From NCBI GenBank assembly GCA_038214535.1, contig JBBQRS010000071.1:1-25709 (forward strand): a stretch of DNA of 25,709 bases, in the 5' to 3' direction. Source of the stretch: JBBQRS01 sp038214535. GTDB lineage: Bacteria; Chloroflexota; Anaerolineae; CG2-30-64-16. The notes under the pieces are model-generated. The model searched no databases, was not told where the DNA came from, and worked only from the letters and a program-made list of their open reading frames with translations. The position numbers were made by a program, and so were the translations under genes. Each line of letters opens with the position of its first letter. Position 1 is the stretch's first letter. Below, piece by piece: positions 1 through 6,336 of this stretch.

Positions 1-56
1 CGCCGCAACGCGCTGCGTTCTGGCTCGTCCAATTGGATGAAGCGTCCGGGTCGCAT
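1..56 (-). CDS. Start of an unidentified gene running off the left edge (possibly IS630-type transposase)
   Basis: An ATG at 56-54 on the minus strand opens a frame that stays open to the window edge and reads MRPGRFIQLDEPERSALR. A clear Shine-Dalgarno GGAGG lies 7 nt upstream, which is the main reason for calling a gene. The opening residues resemble the N-terminus of IS630-family transposase/HTH proteins (pattern GRxIxLxxxExxxLR), but 18 residues are too few to assign a family. The 6-nt arms GGTAGC/GCTACC at 59-64 and 83-88 bracket the Shine-Dalgarno region and could fold over it in the mRNA. The gene is probably unrelated to the sulfatase that follows. Confidence 0.4.
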   Translation of the reverse strand, partial: MRPGRFIQLDEPERSALR

Positions 57-107
57 GGGGTAGCCTCCAAGTACAAAGCTGAGCTACCACCATCCTAAAC
101 CCAGACG

Positions 108-1601
108 TCAATCCCCGACCACTTTTGTGGAGCTATTTAGCTCCCCAGGGTGGCGCGCGGCGAGTTGGGTTGCGGCGGCGGCGCGGCCGGTGGCGCGGAG
201 CCGTTCCAGGTAGGGCGCGAGGTGGCCGCGCGCGTGGAACGGCCCGCCCTCCGCCAGCACCGTCTGCATCGGATCCACGGCGACGCCCGGCGGCATCGTC
301 CGCATCATCGCCGCGCGCCAGTCTTCGAGCAAGCGCGCCCCCTCGCCGCACAGGTCGGGCCGCGCCGCCGCCAGATCGTGCTCCTCGTGCGGATCGTCGC
401 GCACGTTGAACAGCATCTCGTCCGGGAACAGGTGATACCCATCGTGGTACGTCCGCATGTATAACCAGTCGCCCCAGCGGACGCCGCGCTGGCCCACGTG
501 CGCGCCCTGGCTGATCACCACGAAGTCGCGCCCATCGGCCCCGTCACCCGTGATCGCCCCGGCGAAGCTCGCCCCGTCCCAAATCGGCTTCGGCTTCACG
601 CCCAGCAGTTCGGCCAGCGTCGGCGCGAGGTCGAGGTTGTAGCGCAGCCCGGCGTCGGTCGCGCCCTGCCTGCCGCCCGGCCAGCGCACGATCAGCGGGA
701 CGCGGCAGGTGATGGCGTCGGCGGTGGCGTGCTCGCCGTAGATGCCCAGCTCGCCCATGTTCTCGCCGTGGTCGCTGCTGATGATGATCGCCAGGTCGTC
801 CATCACGCCCGCAGCCTCCAGTGCGGCGAAGAGCCGGCCGATGTGCGCGTCCATGTAGGCGATGCCGCAGTCGTAGCCGTCAATGAACGTGCGCAGATCG
901 CTCATGTCGCACAGCTCGCCGGGATAGCGCGGGTAGCGCGGATCGGTGCGGTTGTCGTACATCGCCAGGTCCTGCGCGCTGTGCGGGCCGGGCAGCCCTC
1001 GGTGCGCGGCCAGCACCTCCTCGGTGAGCCACCCCGGCAGCGGGTCATCGGCGAACGGGTTGCCGAACGCGGCGGGCGCGCGGTAGGGCGTGTGCGGGTC
1101 CCAGTAGTTGATGTGCAAGTACCAGTTGTCGTCGGAGACGGCGTTGCGCTCGATCCACTCCAGCACGGTGGGCGTCACCTGCTCCGCCGACTCCATGCCG
1201 CCCAGCCCCGTGTCGTGAATCTCGCGGAAGCCCGCGTAGAACTCGTAGAGCGAGTGGCGCTCGGCAAAACCGCCGATGAAGCAGGTGTGCAGCCCCGCCT
1301 CCTTGAGCGTCGCGGGCAGGCTGGTGGCGGTGAGTTGCGTGCGGAAGCCCCGCGACGCGCCCTCTAGCCGCATATCGCCCGCCGTGCCGCCGTGGCCGAT
1401 CAGCCCGGTGTGAATGCCGAAGCGCCCGGTCATCAGCGCGGTGCGCGAGGGCGCGCAGGGCGCATCGGGGCAGTGATAGCCGTCGAAGCGCACACCCTGG
1501 GCCGCGATGCGGTCAATGTTGGGCGAGGTGTCCCGGTGATAGCCGTAGCAGCCCAGATGGTCGGGCCGCAGGGTATCCAGATCGAGGTAGAGGATGCGCA
1601 T
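108..1601 (-). CDS. Formylglycine-dependent sulfatase (type I, arylsulfatase-like)
   Basis: A 497-residue member of the alkaline-phosphatase-like sulfatase superfamily, which hydrolyses sulfate esters; the substrate cannot be read from sequence. The signature C49-A-P-S-R53 is present, where Cys49 would be converted to formylglycine. The N-terminal D7/D9 segment (DLDTLRPDHLGCYGY) and the SDHGE motif supply metal ligands, and DPHTPY is the usual mid-protein histidine motif. The start is placed at 1601 because AAGGAG lies 7 nt upstream. The frame is open to 1856, but those 85 codons read through dispersed repeats and are not protein. There is no signal peptide, so the enzyme is probably cytoplasmic, unlike many polysaccharide sulfatases. 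No formylglycine-generating enzyme or SusCD/PUL genes are nearby. Confidence 0.93.
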   Translation of the reverse strand: MRILYLDLDTLRPDHLGCYGYHRDTSPNIDRIAAQGVRFDGYHCPDAPCAPSRTALMTGRFGIHTGLIGHGGTAGDMRLEGASRGFRTQLTATSLPATLKEAGLHTCFIGGFAERHSLYEFYAGFREIHDTGLGGMESAEQVTPTVLEWIERNAVSDDNWYLHINYWDPHTPYRAPAAFGNPFADDPLPGWLTEEVLAAHRGLPGPHSAQDLAMYDNRTDPRYPRYPGELCDMSDLRTFIDGYDCGIAYMDAHIGRLFAALEAAGVMDDLAIIISSDHGENMGELGIYGEHATADAITCRVPLIVRWPGGRQGATDAGLRYNLDLAPTLAELLGVKPKPIWDGASFAGAITGDGADGRDFVVISQGAHVGQRGVRWGDWLYMRTYHDGYHLFPDEMLFNVRDDPHEEHDLAAARPDLCGEGARLLEDWRAAMMRTMPPGVAVDPMQTVLAEGGPFHARGHLAPYLERLRATGRAAAATQLAARHPGELNSSTKVVGD

Positions 1602-1633
1602 GATGGGTTCTCCTTGTAAGCGGACAGGGCGCG

Positions 1634-1642
1634 ATTGTAACA
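1634..1642 (-). promoter_or_regulatory. Extended -10 promoter of the sulfatase gene
   Basis: On the minus strand TG-T-TACAAT is followed by CGCGCC, about 33 nt upstream of the sulfatase ATG and before its Shine-Dalgarno. No convincing -35 is seen, as is usual for TGn extended -10 promoters. The layout matches the promoters at 1870, 13008 and 25138. Confidence 0.5.
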
Positions 1643-1672
1643 TATCCCGCAAGTTTTGGCGAGCGAGGGCCA

Positions 1673-1841
1673 ACACGGATTGGCCCACACGGAAGCACGG
1701 ATTGGGCGCGCCGGCTCCCTCGCCCGCGGAGAGAGGGTTGGGGTGAGGGAGGCGCGAGCCTACACGGATTGGCCCACACGGATGCACAGATTGGGCGCGC
1801 CGGCTCCCTCGCCCGTTGGGAGAGGGTTGGGGTGAGGGAGG
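1673..1841. repeat. 89-bp-period tandem repeat (two copies)
   Basis: Two 80-nt copies (1673-1752 and 1762-1841) with an 89-nt period share CACGGATTGGCCCACACGGA followed by GGGCGCGCCGGCTCCCTCG and a palindromic CTC/GAG-rich part ending GGGTTGGGGTGAGGGAGG. They differ at only a few positions. In translation such repeats give SPPSPQPSP-type peptides, a well-known false N-terminal extension. The rest of the gap 1602-1914 holds only the two promoters listed separately. Confidence 0.85.
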
Positions 1842-1869
1842 GCTACACCGACGCACGGATGAGGAGTTG

Positions 1870-1878
1870 TGATATAAT
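1870..1878 (+). promoter_or_regulatory. Extended -10 promoter of the HARE-HTH/Mrr operon
   Basis: TG-A-TATAAT (TATAAT at 1873-1878, a perfect consensus hexamer with the TGn extension) is followed by GCGC and lies 36 nt before the ATG at 1915. No good -35 is visible. Confidence 0.6.
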
Positions 1879-1914
1879 GCGCACGTCTACTACTCTCGCG
1901 GGAACAAAACGCCC

Positions 1915-2982
1915 ATGAATTGCCTCAACGCCATTGATCAGGTGCTCACTGACGCCGGTGAACCGCTTCGCTATGATGAGATTACCCGCCGCATATTGGC
2001 GCGCGATTTGTGGCAGAGTCAGGGCGCGACGCCCGCAGCCACGGTCAACGCGCGACTCGCGACGGACATCAAGGAAAACAGCAGCGGATCACGTTTCCAA
2101 CGCACTGCGCCGGGAGTGTTCGCCTTGCGTGCCTGGGGCCTGCCCGAACATCTACCCAGGGAGCGTCAGCAACCTGCATCCACTGATGAAAAACCGGAAC
2201 AAGCAAAGCCTGTAGTCCAGCCAGATACACCTTCTCAAGAATCACAGGCTCTTTCTTTCACTGACGCCGCAGAAGTAATTCTGGAGCGGTATGGCGGGCA
2301 AGAACCAATGCATTACCGCGCAATTACCGCAAAAGCACTGGAACTCGGCCTGGTCAAGACCACGGGAAAGACACCCGAAGCAACCCTCTACGCTCAGGTG
2401 CTTACCGAGACGCAGCGTCGAAAGAAGCGCGGTGAGATGCCGCGCTTCGTAATGGAAGGCAAAGGGTTCATCGGTCTTTCAGATTGGCTGGAAGGAGGAT
2501 TGGCGCGCCAGATCGAACTGCATAACGCCGAAATCCGCAAGGCGCTCCGCGTGAATTTACGCGCGATGAGGCCCGATAAGTTTGAGGCGCTGGTTGGCCG
2601 CCTGCTCGTCGCGCTCGGCTTCGAGGACACGGAGGTCACATCATACGGCAGCGATGGCGGCATCGACGTCCGCGGGACCTTGATTGTGGGTGACGTGATC
2701 CGCACGCGTATGGCAGTGCAAGTCAAGAGATGGAACAAGAACGTGCAGTCTCCTACCGTGCAGCAGGTGCGCGGCAGCCTGGGGACGCATGAACAGGGCC
2801 TCATTATCACGACCAGTGATTTCAGCGCGAAAGCAAAAACCGAAGCCGCCCGCCCCGACGCCGTGCCGGTGGCGTTGATGAACGGGGAGCAGTTGGTCAG
2901 GCTGCTGGTGGAGAACCAAATCGGCGTCAGCCGCGCGGCTTACGATCTGATTGAACTGGATGGCAGTGAAGAAGAGGATTGA
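1915..2982 (+). CDS. Double HARE-HTH / Mrr-type restriction endonuclease
   Basis: A 355-residue protein. Residues about 3-75 and 115-190 each read as a HARE-HTH winged-helix domain (AIDQVLTDAGEPLRYDEIT...GVFAL and AAEVILERYGG...MHYRAIT...FIGL), a family known to bring chromatin or restriction effectors to DNA. Residues about 216-345 are an Mrr-family PD-(D/E)xK nuclease: LRAMRPDKFEALVGRLL, then G-x-D251 (DGGID) and Q269-V-K271 with the usual spacing, then LIITTSDFS. Mrr enzymes cleave modified DNA, so a role in restriction is likely; the recognised modification is unknown. The start is the ATG at 1915 directly behind the strong promoter; its Shine-Dalgarno is weak (GCGGGA). The stop is 29 nt before the STAND gene, so the two form an operon. 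Confidence 0.9.
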   Translation: MNCLNAIDQVLTDAGEPLRYDEITRRILARDLWQSQGATPAATVNARLATDIKENSSGSRFQRTAPGVFALRAWGLPEHLPRERQQPASTDEKPEQAKPVVQPDTPSQESQALSFTDAAEVILERYGGQEPMHYRAITAKALELGLVKTTGKTPEATLYAQVLTETQRRKKRGEMPRFVMEGKGFIGLSDWLEGGLARQIELHNAEIRKALRVNLRAMRPDKFEALVGRLLVALGFEDTEVTSYGSDGGIDVRGTLIVGDVIRTRMAVQVKRWNKNVQSPTVQQVRGSLGTHEQGLIITTSDFSAKAKTEAARPDAVPVALMNGEQLVRLLVENQIGVSRAAYDLIELDGSEEED

Positions 2983-3011
2983 GCCCTCTTTCTGAATCAT
3001 CGAGGCGACAA

Positions 3012-5750
3012 ATGGCGAAACTCACTGGGAAGCAGAAGCGTGACTTGCGGGATGGCCTGCTCGATGCCTTCACGGACCTCGACAGCTTCGACGCGTTCCT
3101 GAGCCTCGACCTGGACCGCAACCGGACGGCGATCACAACCGCCAACGGCCTCGAAGCGATCATCCTCGACGTGATCGGGAGTGCGGAGCGCGAGGGCTGG
3201 ACGCTGGAACTGTTGCAGGCCGCCGCCCAGGCGCGGCCGAACGTCGTCCTGCTGCAAGATGCCGTCAAGCCCTTGATCGAGCACGTGCAGTTACCGGAAT
3301 CTCCACATGCGACCGGAGAGCCTACTCCAATGGACGCATCACGCGCTCCGCGCAGCTCCCTCTCTCACCTCCCCGAGACCGGCCCCGACCTGTTCGGGCG
3401 CGAGGATGAGTTGGCGTTGTTGGATGCGGCGTGGACTTCGGGCGACGGCGACCCCGCAGAGGGCGACCACATAGGGTCGCCCCGACGTGCGGCGTCTCGT
3501 ACGGGCGACCCTATGTGGTCGCCCCCGTCGCCCCAGTCGCCCCCACAAAACGCGCCGGTGGGCAAGACCCACATCGTGACCCTCGTCGCGATGGGTGGGA
3601 CGGGCAAGACCGCGCTGGCGAAGCACTGGCTGGCGCGCATGGCGGCGGACGGCTTCCGCGGGGCGACCCACGTGCTCGGCTGGTCCTTCTACTCGCAGGG
3701 CGCGCGGGAGGACGGCGGGGCCTCCGCCGACCCGTTCATTGATTACGGCCTGCGCTGGTTCGGCGATGAAGACCCGACGAAAGGCTCGCCGTGGGAGAAG
3801 GGGGAGCGGCTGGCGGGCTGCCTCGCGGCGACGCGGTCGCTGCTGGCGCTCGACGGGATGGAACCGCTGCAATACCCGCCGGGGATCGAGCACGCCGGGC
3901 GGGTGCGCGACCCGGCGCTACAGGCGCTGCTGACGACCCTCGCCTACGGGAACGCGGGGCTGTGCGTGGTGACCACCCGCGAGCCGGTGGCCGACGTGGC
4001 GGAGTGCATCGGGCAGACGGTTATTGAGGTGGATCTGCGCCACCTGAGCCGCGAGGCGGGGGTCGCCTACCTGCGCCGGCTGGGGGTGAAGGGCGAGGAC
4101 GCCGAACTCGCGGAGGCGGAGGCGGCGTTCGGGGGGCACGCGCTGGCGCTGACGCTGCTGGGCACGCTGCTGCGCGACTTCTGCGACGGGGATATACGCC
4201 GGTGGCGCGAGGCCGGCCCGCTGGCGGATGCGCCGGAGCGGGGCGCGCACGCGAGCCACGTGATGGCGGCCTACGAACATTGGCTGGGCGAGGGGCCGGA
4301 GCGGACGATCCTGCGGATGGTGGGGCTCTTCGACCGGCCCGCGAGCGCGGGCGCGCTGGACGCGCTGCGCTCAGCGCCGCCCATCGCGGGGCTGAGCGAC
4401 CGGCTGTTCGATCCCGAAGGGAGGCCGTTAGCGGGCCGGGCGTGGGATCGCGCGGTGCTGCGGTTGCGGAAGGCGCGGCTGCTGGAGCCGCGCGACGAGG
4501 GCGCGTCGGGTGCGTTGGACGCGCACCCGCTGGTGCGCGAGCACTTCGCGGCAGTCTTGCAGGCGGAGGCGCCGGACGCCTGGCGCGCGGGCCACTCACG
4601 GCTGTACGACTTCTACTGTAAACAAGCGCCCGACCAACCCGACACGCTGGCCGAGATGGCCCCGCTCTTCGCGGCGGTGGGACACGGCTGCAAGGCGGGA
4701 CGGCGGCAGGAGACATTGGATGAAGTGTTCCAGCCACGCATCCGACGGCGGGGCGAGTTTTACAGCGTCAACAAGCTGGGCGCGTTCGCGTCCGATCTGG
4801 CGGCGCTGGCCGGGTTCTTCGAGCGGACGTGGGACCTCCCCGCCGCGGAGCTGACCGAACCGGACCGCGCCTTGCTACTGGGGCAGGCCGGGGTCGACCT
4901 GCGGGCGCTGGGGCGCGCGGCCGAGGCGGAGGCGCCGATGCGCGCCGGGCTGGAGATGCGCGTCGCGCAGGAAAATTGGAATAATGCTGCTCGAATCGCC
5001 GGCAACCTGAGCGAGTTGGCGCTGGCCCGCGGCGACGTGGCCGGGGCCTGCGGCTACGCGGAGCAGGCGGTGGCGCACGCCGACCGGAGCGGCGACGCGT
5101 TCCTGCGCGAAGTGATGCGCACGGCGCTGGCGGACGCGCGGGCGGGGGCCGCGGCGGCATCCCCGGCCCGCGCGCTGTTCGCCGAGGCCGAGCGGATGCA
5201 GGTGGCGCGGCAACCGGCGTACCCGCGGCTCTACTCGCTGCGAGGCTACCAATACTGCGACCTGCTGCTGGACGCCGGGGACTTCGCGGATCGTCTGCGC
5301 CACGCGGCGCAGACGATCCAGATCGCCGAACGGAACCACTGGCTGCTCGACATCGCGCTGGATCACCTGTCGCTGGGGCGAGCGCACGCGGGGCTGGGAG
5401 ATCAGGCGGCGGCGCGGCGCGAGCTGGATGCCGCGGACGGGCTGCGCGCCGCGGGCCAACAGGACTACCTCGAGCGTGGCCTGCTGGCGCGGGCGGCGCT
5501 GCACCGCGAGATGGGGAACCACGCAGCCGCGCGCAAGGACCTGGAGGAGGCGACGCGCATCGCCGTCCGTTCCGGCTTCCGGCTGCACGAGGCGGACGCG
5601 CGGCTCGAATGGGCGCGGCTCTACCTCGCGGAGGGGGATCGGGAGGCCGCGCGCGAATCGCTCGCCGTCGCCGCGGCGCTGATCGAGGAGACGGGGTATC
5701 ACCGGCGCGACGGCGCGCTCGCCGCGTTGCGCGGGGCTTTGGGCGTGTGA
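3012..5750 (+). CDS. EAD1-STAND NTPase-TPR protein (conflict/signalling sensor type)
   Basis: A 912-residue protein. Residues about 1-88 (MAKLTGKQKRDLRDGL..., ...ARPNVVLLQDAV) match the effector-associated domain EAD1, an adaptor that pairs STAND NTPases with effectors. A STAND-type P-loop ATPase follows: LFGREDELALL near residue 130, Walker A G195-G-T-G-K199-T, Walker B LLALD281G, and TTREPVAD. After a helical region, residues from about 620 to the end are TPR-like helices rich in Ala/Leu/Arg, the likely ligand-sensing part. Residues about 143-187 are a non-conserved Gly/Pro/Ser linker containing an in-frame palindromic repeat. The start at 3012 is chosen for GAGG 6 nt upstream; the frame is open 11 codons further to a TTG. 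It follows the Mrr gene in one operon. No second EAD1 effector is present, so either Mrr is the effector or it lies elsewhere. Confidence 0.85.
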   Translation: MAKLTGKQKRDLRDGLLDAFTDLDSFDAFLSLDLDRNRTAITTANGLEAIILDVIGSAEREGWTLELLQAAAQARPNVVLLQDAVKPLIEHVQLPESPHATGEPTPMDASRAPRSSLSHLPETGPDLFGREDELALLDAAWTSGDGDPAEGDHIGSPRRAASRTGDPMWSPPSPQSPPQNAPVGKTHIVTLVAMGGTGKTALAKHWLARMAADGFRGATHVLGWSFYSQGAREDGGASADPFIDYGLRWFGDEDPTKGSPWEKGERLAGCLAATRSLLALDGMEPLQYPPGIEHAGRVRDPALQALLTTLAYGNAGLCVVTTREPVADVAECIGQTVIEVDLRHLSREAGVAYLRRLGVKGEDAELAEAEAAFGGHALALTLLGTLLRDFCDGDIRRWREAGPLADAPERGAHASHVMAAYEHWLGEGPERTILRMVGLFDRPASAGALDALRSAPPIAGLSDRLFDPEGRPLAGRAWDRAVLRLRKARLLEPRDEGASGALDAHPLVREHFAAVLQAEAPDAWRAGHSRLYDFYCKQAPDQPDTLAEMAPLFAAVGHGCKAGRRQETLDEVFQPRIRRRGEFYSVNKLGAFASDLAALAGFFERTWDLPAAELTEPDRALLLGQAGVDLRALGRAAEAEAPMRAGLEMRVAQENWNNAARIAGNLSELALARGDVAGACGYAEQAVAHADRSGDAFLREVMRTALADARAGAAAASPARALFAEAERMQVARQPAYPRLYSLRGYQYCDLLLDAGDFADRLRHAAQTIQIAERNHWLLDIALDHLSLGRAHAGLGDQAAARRELDAADGLRAAGQQDYLERGLLARAALHREMGNHAAARKDLEEATRIAVRSGFRLHEADARLEWARLYLAEGDREAARESLAVAAALIEETGYHRRDGALAALRGALGV
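3461..3524. repeat. Perfect 22-nt inverted repeat inside the STAND gene
   Basis: Arms 3461-3482 and 3503-3524 are exact reverse complements (GGGCGACC...GGTCGCCC) around a 20-nt spacer. The element lies in the linker between the EAD1 domain and the ATPase, keeps the reading frame, and is translated as GDHIGSP...GDPMWSP. It looks like a REP/MITE-type dispersed repeat, although no second copy exists in this window. Confidence 0.9.
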
Positions 5751-5756
5751 CGCGGG

Positions 5757-5971
5757 GCCGACCACGAATGAAACACCAATACACGAAGGTCTAGCCGAAA
5801 ACTGCACGTCTTCCTCCTGCTTCTTCGTAGTAGCGGCTTTAGCCGCTGGGGAGCAGGACAGCGGCTAAAGCCGCCACTACGAAGGGTATGTGTGATCATC
5901 CGGGAGTTTTCGGATGGATTCGAATGGTCGGGTGGCGACATTCGTGTATTCGTGTCCGATTCGTGGTCGGC
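5757..5971. repeat. Nested inverted-repeat element (about 215 bp)
   Basis: Outer arms 5757-5787 and 5941-5971 (GCCGACCACGAAT ... ATACACGAA) are complementary with a few mismatches. Inside them is a second pair, 5823-5848 and 5859-5884, complementary at 25 of 26 positions and each containing a self-complementary GCGGCTTTAGCCGC-type core. The inner element recurs at 9783-9845. It lies directly downstream of the STAND gene and could serve as a transcript end. No gene is seen in it. Confidence 0.85.
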
Positions 5972-5974
5972 AAG

Positions 5975-6008
5975 CCTCACCCCACCCAGCCTCTCCCACA
6001 GGGAGAGG
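5975..6008. repeat. CTCACCCCACCC...CTCTCCC/GGGAGAGG dispersed repeat
   Basis: A single copy, in the opposite orientation, of the GGGTTGGGGTGAGG / CTC-GAG family seen twice at 1673-1841. It contains the small palindrome CCTCTCCCACAGGGAGAGG. The following 6009-6100 is pyrimidine-rich low-complexity sequence with no visible feature. Confidence 0.6.
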
Positions 6009-6102
6009 AGCCAGACCATCCTCCGCTCCTCCGCTCCTCTGCGCCTCCTCTCCGCCGCCCCTCCGCTCGCCCCTCGCTTGCCCGACGATCCCCCGCAACC
6101 TA

Positions 6103-6132
6103 TTGACACGCGGCGCCGCGCGGGCGTATAGT
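6103..6132 (+). promoter_or_regulatory. Near-consensus sigma-70-type promoter
   Basis: TTGACA at 6103-6108 and TATAGT at 6127-6132 are separated by 18 nt. This is the best two-box promoter in the window. The predicted start near 6139 coincides with the 5' end of the structured RNA described next. Confidence 0.7.
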
Positions 6133-6138
6133 AGATGT

Positions 6139-6226
6139 AACAGGCCGGCAACCACTGCGGCTTAGAAAAACAGAGACCGCCCCGGTTGGTCGCGCACACC
6201 GGATCGGGGCGGCCTGTTCTCCTTTT
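6139..6226 (+). ncRNA. Candidate structured small RNA or attenuating leader
   Basis: Starting at the predicted transcription start, AACAGGCCG (6139-6147) is the exact complement of CGGCCTGTT (6210-6218), closing the whole segment. Within it CCGCCCCG (6177-6184) pairs with CGGGGCGG (6205-6212). That stem competes with the last three pairs of the closing stem and otherwise stacks on it. A run CTCCTTTT (6219-6226) follows, as in an intrinsic terminator. CCG/CGG at 6145-6147 and 6158-6160 may form a small third hairpin. The segment could be an independent RNA of about 88 nt or a leader controlling the 6337 gene. I do not recognise an Rfam class. Confidence 0.45.
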
Positions 6227-6302
6227 AAGATGGCGACGCCAGCTCGCCTGCCCCCTCGCGGGGGGCCACTCTCGTCCCTAAACCTGGGGCCGAGATGCAA
6301 AA

Positions 6303-6318
6303 CATACCTCGCGGTATG
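6303..6318 (+). promoter_or_regulatory. 5'-UTR hairpin just before the ribosome binding site
   Basis: CATACC-TCGC-GGTATG is a perfect 6-bp hairpin with a four-base loop, 6 nt before AAGGAGG (6325-6331) of the gene at 6337. A GC hairpin GCCCCC/GGGGGC (6250-6255, 6261-6266) precedes it. They may stabilise the mRNA or expose the ribosome site. I see nothing else in 6227-6302. Confidence 0.35.
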
Positions 6319-6336
6319 GAATGGAAGGAGGTTCCC

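Noticed and set aside
1602..1856. N-terminal extension of the sulfatase by 85 codons
   Set aside because: It translates the dispersed repeats (SPPSPQPSP-type peptide) and lies upstream of a good promoter, ribosome site and the conserved sulfatase N-terminus at 1601.
4768..5807. Long antisense open frames across the TPR part of the STAND gene
   Set aside because: They are Arg/Pro/Ala-rich shadows of a very GC-rich coding sequence.
6144..6161. SAM riboswitch fragment (GGCCGGCAACC resembles part of SAM-I/SAM-IV)
   Set aside because: The remaining conserved elements of those riboswitches are absent and the segment is too short.
5877..6199. Small genes in the repeat-rich gap after the STAND gene
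   Set aside because: The frames run through dispersed repeats and pyrimidine-rich sequence in several phases, and none has a ribosome site.
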